This document shows, piece after piece, positions 59,822 to 64,000 of a DNA stretch of 64,000 bases (within the stretch, counting starts at the first letter, position 1; the number at the start of each line of letters is the position of its first letter). The notes under the pieces were generated by a model. That model made no database searches. It was not told the DNA's origin and worked only from the letters and a program-made list of their open reading frames with translations. The position numbers were made by a program, and so were the translations under genes. Source of the DNA: Ruegeria sediminis (lineage in GTDB: Bacteria; Pseudomonadota; Alphaproteobacteria; Rhodobacterales; Rhodobacteraceae); NCBI RefSeq assembly GCF_005938215.1, contig NZ_VCPD01000005.1:1-64000 (forward strand), read 5' to 3'.

Positions 59822-61144
59822 ATGGTAACAAAGAGTTTTTTCCGCTACGGGCTGCCGCTGATGGCTGCAGCGTTGATCACCCTGACCGCCTGCACCGAAC
59901 GTGAAGAGATATTGCCCGGCGAACGCGAGGACATCCGGCCTTCGTCCGAGGGCGCAACTGTCGAGACTTCGGGCTCCAGGCCCATCCGACTGCCGTCGCA
60001 GCAGGCCAATGCAAGCTGGGCGCAAAGCCCGGGCACACCGGCCTTCCGCACGTCGAATGCGGCCCTTCGGGCCTCGCCTCAGCGAATCTGGTCGGTGCCG
60101 ATCGGCAGCGGTGACGCGCGCAAACAGCGGATCACCGCCGATCCCGTGGTGGCCGGCGGGCTGGTCTATACCCTCGATTCCGGCGCCACGGTGACCGCAG
60201 TCACGCCGCAGGGCGGCGTGGTCTGGCGCACCAACCTGATTCCTTCGGGCGAAAACGAAAAAGCCGCCACTGGCGGCGGCTTGGCCTATGATGGCGGCGT
60301 TCTTTACGTGTCGTCAGGCTTCGGTCGCCTGACCGCCCTGGACGCCCGGACCGGCGGGGTTCGCTGGCGCCAAAAGCTGAATGCGACCGGCAGCGGGATG
60401 CCAACCATCCGCGACGGCCTGCTGTACCTCGTGGCCGGGGATCAGACCGGCTGGGCCGTCAGCACCAAGGACGGGCGCATTCAGTGGCAGATCGAGGGCA
60501 CGCCCAGCGTCGGCAACGTTCTCGGCGCGCCGGCCCCGGCCCTGACCTCGGACCTGGTGATCTTTGCATTCGGCTCGGGCGATGTGACGGCAAGCTTCCG
60601 GCGCGGCGGCATCCGCCGCTGGAACGCCTCGGTCTCGGGTGGCCGCAAAGGGCGCGCCGCGGCGCAGATCATCGACGTGACCGGCGCTCCGATGATCTCG
60701 GGCAACACGGTCTATATCGGCAACCATTCCGGCCGAACCGTTGCCTACAAGGCCGACTCGGGCGAGCGGACCTGGACCGCGGACGAAGGTTCCCTGGGCC
60801 CGGTATGGCCGGTCGGAGACAGCGTCTTTCTTGTCAGCGACCGCAACCAGCTGATCCGGCTGAACGCCGCGGACGGCTCGCTTGTCTGGGCCAAGGATCT
60901 GCCCGGGTTCGTCAAGGACAAGCCCAGAAGACGCGGCCCGATCGTCGCCCATTATGGCCCGATCATGGCCGGCGGGCGCTTGGTCGTGGCTTCGAACGAC
61001 GGGTACCTGCGGTTCTTCAGCCCGGTGGACGGTACGTTGGTGCATCTTGCCGAAGTGCCCGGCGGGGCCACGACCGCGCCCGTGGTGGCAGGCCAGACGC
61101 TGTATGTGGTCTCGGCCAAGGGTGATTTGCACGCTTTCCGTTGA
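59822..61144 (+). CDS. bamB: Outer-membrane assembly lipoprotein BamB
   Basis: 440 aa. Signal peptide with lipobox LTAC. Eight-bladed PQQ-type beta-propeller with repeats (VAGGLVYTLDSGATVTAV, DGGVLYVSSGFGRLTALD, ISGNTVYIGNHSGRTVAY). It assists beta-barrel insertion as part of the Bam complex. Start ATG 59822. Close behind the yfgM-like gene and before der. Confidence 0.94.
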   Translation: MVTKSFFRYGLPLMAAALITLTACTEREEILPGEREDIRPSSEGATVETSGSRPIRLPSQQANASWAQSPGTPAFRTSNAALRASPQRIWSVPIGSGDARKQRITADPVVAGGLVYTLDSGATVTAVTPQGGVVWRTNLIPSGENEKAATGGGLAYDGGVLYVSSGFGRLTALDARTGGVRWRQKLNATGSGMPTIRDGLLYLVAGDQTGWAVSTKDGRIQWQIEGTPSVGNVLGAPAPALTSDLVIFAFGSGDVTASFRRGGIRRWNASVSGGRKGRAAAQIIDVTGAPMISGNTVYIGNHSGRTVAYKADSGERTWTADEGSLGPVWPVGDSVFLVSDRNQLIRLNAADGSLVWAKDLPGFVKDKPRRRGPIVAHYGPIMAGGRLVVASNDGYLRFFSPVDGTLVHLAEVPGGATTAPVVAGQTLYVVSAKGDLHAFR

Positions 61145-61192
61145 CGCCCGGACGCGCTATAGGGCGCGTCTGAGTTTTGAAAGTTGAGTGAC

Positions 61193-62659
61193 ATGTCTCT
61201 TACCCTCGCCATCGTGGGGCGCCCGAACGTGGGCAAATCCACCCTGTTCAACCGCCTCGTCGGCAAACGCCTGGCTCTGGTCGACGACCAGCCCGGCGTG
61301 ACGCGCGACCTGCGCGAGGGCGAGGCGCGGCTGGGCGATCTCCGGTTCACCGTGATCGACACGGCCGGGTTGGAGGATGCCACCGACGACAGCCTGCAGG
61401 GCCGGATGCGTCGGCTGACCGAGCGGGCGGTGGACATGGCCGATGTCTGCCTGTTCCTGATCGACGCTCGGGCGGGGATCACGCCCGTGGACGAAATGTT
61501 CGCCGAGATCCTGCGCAAACGCTCGGAACATGTGATCCTCGCCGCCAACAAGGCCGAAGGCGCCGCGGCGGATGCCGGGGTGCTGGAAGCCTACGGCCTG
61601 GGCTTGGGCGAACCGATCCGACTGTCCGGCGAGCATGGCGAGGGGATGGCCGATCTTTATGCCGCGCTCATGCCGATCGCCGATGCGATGGCTGAAGAGG
61701 CTGCCGAAGTGGAAGTAGTGGAAGCACCCGCGACGGATGTCGAACTGCCGGAAGACGAGGACGGGGAGTTTGAAGCCGCAGCGATTACCGCGGCGAAACC
61801 GTTGCAGGTGGCGGTCGTCGGACGTCCCAACGCGGGCAAGTCCACTCTCATCAACAAGATCCTCGGCGAGGAGCGCCTGCTGACCGGCCCCGAGGCGGGT
61901 ATTACACGCGACGCGATCAGCCTAAGCATCGACTGGGGCGGCACGCCCATGCGCATCTTCGACACCGCAGGTATGCGCAAGAAGGCGAAGGTGCAGGAAA
62001 AGCTTGAAAAGCTCTCGGTGTCGGACGGTTTGCGGGCGGTGAAATTCGCCGAAGTCGTGGTCGTCCTGCTGGACGCCGCCATCCCCTTCGAACAGCAGGA
62101 TCTGCGGATCGCCGACCTGGCCGAGCGCGAAGGCCGCGCCGTCGTGGTCGCGGTCAACAAATGGGACGTGGAAGAGCACAGGCAGGAGAAGCTGCGCGAG
62201 CTCAAGGAGGCTTTCGAACGCCTGTTGCCACAGCTGCGGGGCGCCCCGCTGGTGACGGTATCGGCAAAGACGGGCAGGGGCCTTGACCGCCTGCACGACG
62301 CCATCCTGCGGGCCCATGACGTATGGAACCGCCGGGTACCGACCGCCGCGCTGAACCGGTGGCTCACAGGCATGCTGGAGCAGCATCCGCCGCCGGCGCC
62401 GCAGGGCAAGCGGATCAAGCTGCGCTACATGACCCAGGCCAAGACCCGGCCGCCCGGCTTCGTCGTCATGTGCTCGCATCCGGACAAGATGCCGGCCAGC
62501 TATTCGCGCTATCTGGTCAACGGCCTGCGCGAGGATTTCGACATGCCCGGCACTCCGATCCGGCTGACCCTGCGCGGGCAGGGTGACAAGAACCCCTACA
62601 AGGGACGGCGCAAGAAGAACGCAGGCGCGCTGGCCAAGCACCTCAAAGGCAAGGGGTAA
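61193..62659 (+). CDS. der: Ribosome-assembly GTPase Der (EngA)
   Basis: 488 aa, two tandem G domains: [11 protein letters not shown] and DTAGLED in the first, [22 protein letters not shown] and NKWDV in the second, and a C-terminal KH-like domain. It helps 50S subunit maturation. ATG 61193; an in-frame TTG three codons earlier is unlikely. Confidence 0.97.
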   Translation: MSLTLAIVGRPNVGKSTLFNRLVGKRLALVDDQPGVTRDLREGEARLGDLRFTVIDTAGLEDATDDSLQGRMRRLTERAVDMADVCLFLIDARAGITPVDEMFAEILRKRSEHVILAANKAEGAAADAGVLEAYGLGLGEPIRLSGEHGEGMADLYAALMPIADAMAEEAAEVEVVEAPATDVELPEDEDGEFEAAAITAAKPLQVAVVGRPNAGKSTLINKILGEERLLTGPEAGITRDAISLSIDWGGTPMRIFDTAGMRKKAKVQEKLEKLSVSDGLRAVKFAEVVVVLLDAAIPFEQQDLRIADLAEREGRAVVVAVNKWDVEEHRQEKLRELKEAFERLLPQLRGAPLVTVSAKTGRGLDRLHDAILRAHDVWNRRVPTAALNRWLTGMLEQHPPPAPQGKRIKLRYMTQAKTRPPGFVVMCSHPDKMPASYSRYLVNGLREDFDMPGTPIRLTLRGQGDKNPYKGRRKKNAGALAKHLKGKG

Positions 62660-62821
62660 CCTCGTCAATTCGCGGAATTTTTGCGAGCAGGGCGTGACAT
62701 TGCCCTGCTCATGGCGTTAGCATTCGCCTGCGCGACGGTTCATGCGCGGGCGGCTTGTTCCGGGACGAGCCGCGCCTATCTTGCAACGAAGTTTGACCGG
62801 GCCATCGTGAGGGCGGGCGGC

Positions 62822-63808
62822 ATGGATCTGAGGGCATATACACGACAATACGCGGTGCAGGACAACCGGCGCGCCGCTTTCAGCTACTTCGGAACCTTCG
62901 CCGTCTACTTTACGGCGCTGTGGCTGGCGACCACCCATGTGGACAAGTGGTACGTATTGATCCCCGCCGGGGTTGTGTTCGCCTTTTGCGCCGTGCGCCT
63001 CTACGTGTTGCAGCACGATTGCGGGCATCACTCGCTGTTCGAGACCCGGCAGCAGAACGAATGGGCAGGCCATGTGCTGTCGCCCTTCACTTTCGCGCCG
63101 TTCGAGGTGATGAAGCAGAACCACAACCTGCACCATGCGGGAGTCGGCAATCTGGAGCATCGCGAAACCGGCGAGATCCATACCATGACCTTGCGGGAAT
63201 GGCACAAGGCGGACTGGAAGACACGCCTGATCTACCGCATGTATCGCAATCCGTTCTTCCTGGTGCCGATCGGGGCGCTGTTCACCTATTTCATCCGCTA
63301 CCGATGGCCGAAGAACACAACCCGCTTCGGGGCCAAAGGGGTGCTGCTGCACAACCTGTCGATCGTGGTGATGCTTTGGCTCCTCTATCTCGTTGCGGGG
63401 ACCACCGGCGTTCTGGTCTGGATCGGGTTTTCCTTCCTCGGCGGCATGATCGGAGTGTTCCTCGTCTATCTGCAGCACAATTTCGAGGATACCTACTGGG
63501 ACCGCCGCCCGGATCTTGACCCGCAACTGGCAGCCTTGCAGGGCTCTTCGGCCCTGGATTTCGGCTGGTGGTTCGACGCGGCGGTGGCCTGCATCACGCT
63601 GCATGACATTCACCATTTCAACGCGCGGATCCCCTCGTACCGGCTTCGGGCGTGCCATTACAACCTGCCGCCCGAATACACTCCGCGCCGCATTAAGTTC
63701 CCCGAGGCGGTGGCCGCCTTGAATCTCAAGCTGTGGGACGAAGACGCGAAGCGGCTGGTCCCGTTTCCGAGAGAAGTTCGGAACCCCAACCTGGCCCAAA
63801 CCGGCTGA
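62822..63808 (+). CDS. Fatty acid desaturase family protein
   Basis: 328 aa membrane di-iron enzyme with His boxes HDCGHHS (~residue 65), HNLHHAG (~103) and HDIHHF (~264). Several TM segments. Probable acyl-lipid or fatty acid desaturase; regiospecificity not predictable. Start ATG 62822 is the most plausible; a frame open upstream to 62681 is not family-like. Confidence 0.88.
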   Translation: MDLRAYTRQYAVQDNRRAAFSYFGTFAVYFTALWLATTHVDKWYVLIPAGVVFAFCAVRLYVLQHDCGHHSLFETRQQNEWAGHVLSPFTFAPFEVMKQNHNLHHAGVGNLEHRETGEIHTMTLREWHKADWKTRLIYRMYRNPFFLVPIGALFTYFIRYRWPKNTTRFGAKGVLLHNLSIVVMLWLLYLVAGTTGVLVWIGFSFLGGMIGVFLVYLQHNFEDTYWDRRPDLDPQLAALQGSSALDFGWWFDAAVACITLHDIHHFNARIPSYRLRACHYNLPPEYTPRRIKFPEAVAALNLKLWDEDAKRLVPFPREVRNPNLAQTG

Positions 63809-63910
63809 AGCCGTCTGCACGGCGCGGGGGCCTCGGGTCGCCAGCTGAAGGTACGTGGTGCCTGCCCAAAAAAACGTGAAACTGAACGAGAGACAAGGAA
63901 AGGTCCGGAA

Positions 63911-64000
63911 ATGAAACCAGTCACGGATGTGCGCGGAGTAGGAAAGGCGCTGGGAGAGGTTCTGATCGCCCACGGGTACAAGACAGCGGCCGACCTGGCC
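63911..64000 (+). CDS. Start of a helix-hairpin-helix protein (truncated by window)
   Basis: 30 codons visible, MKPVTDVRGVGKALGEVLI..., containing the HhH-like pattern VRGVGKALGEVLIAHG. ATG at 63911 follows GGAAAGG. The rest lies outside the window, so the product cannot be named. Confidence 0.6.
   Translation, partial: MKPVTDVRGVGKALGEVLIAHGYKTAADLA

Noticed and set aside
62681..62821. Signal-peptide-like N-terminus of the desaturase
   Set aside because: The extra 47 residues are not family-like and the ATG at 62822 fits the desaturase start.

Overview
The window looks like a chromosomal segment of a marine Rhodobacterales (Roseobacter-clade) alphaproteobacterium. It is high in GC. It carries ccmI for type I cytochrome c maturation, a soxBDAG sarcosine oxidase set, an MttB-family methyltransferase, nnrS, and the oxygen-independent ubiquinone genes ubiT-ubiU-ubiV. 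Product calls were made by reading translated motifs; no database search was run.

Layout. 1-3.7 kb: a HIT-family protein, a CDF metal exporter, lipB and a DsbA/FrnE-like thioredoxin-fold protein. 3.7-19.6 kb: a complete 15.8-kb integrated element in the 3' end of a tRNA-Leu(GAG) gene, bounded by an exact 23-bp direct repeat. 19.7-26.8 kb: a TetR regulator diverging from a methylamine/betaine demethylation operon (mttB-like, two TMADH/StcD-like flavoproteins, a ProC-like reductase). 26.8-33.2 kb: a respiration cluster (DUF2478, nnrS, ubiV, ubiU, ubiT on the minus strand; ubiD and ubiX on the plus strand) around a candidate FNR/Dnr-type box. 33.3-39.2 kb: dusA, a TauE/SafE exporter, several small unknowns, ruvX and ccmI. 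39.3-45 kb: sarcosine oxidase genes with a TfoX-domain gene inserted. 45-53.8 kb: fkbM methyltransferase, sodB, phosphoesterase, rarD, LOG protein, LysM protein, ABC exporter and a PLD-family enzyme. 53.8-58.9 kb: an RND pump. 59-64 kb: yfgM-like, bamB, der, a fatty acid desaturase and the start of a helix-hairpin-helix protein.

The most interesting object is the tRNA-Leu element. It has an integrase, an operon of small unknown genes behind a perfect sigma-70 consensus promoter with an overlapping operator palindrome, a large primase-helicase (AEP motifs, zinc cluster, DUF927-type ATPase), an origin of 16 nine-bp iterons in two opposed arrays, a TIR-like cargo gene, a tape-measure-like protein and a small-terminase-like protein. 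It has no capsid, portal, large terminase or lysis gene, which fits a phage satellite rather than a prophage. Between the small-gene operon and the replication gene there is a probable 80-nt antisense RNA with its own near-consensus promoter and intrinsic terminator. Its apical loop is complementary to 9 nt in the putative leader of the replication gene, which resembles the RNA-based immunity of satellite P4. The element also carries at least 13 copies of a short stem-loop family (GC-GTNA-GC or its complement) that I could not find as extended stems in the flanking chromosome. Within genes most copies read Ala-(Asp/Ser/Asn)-Ala.
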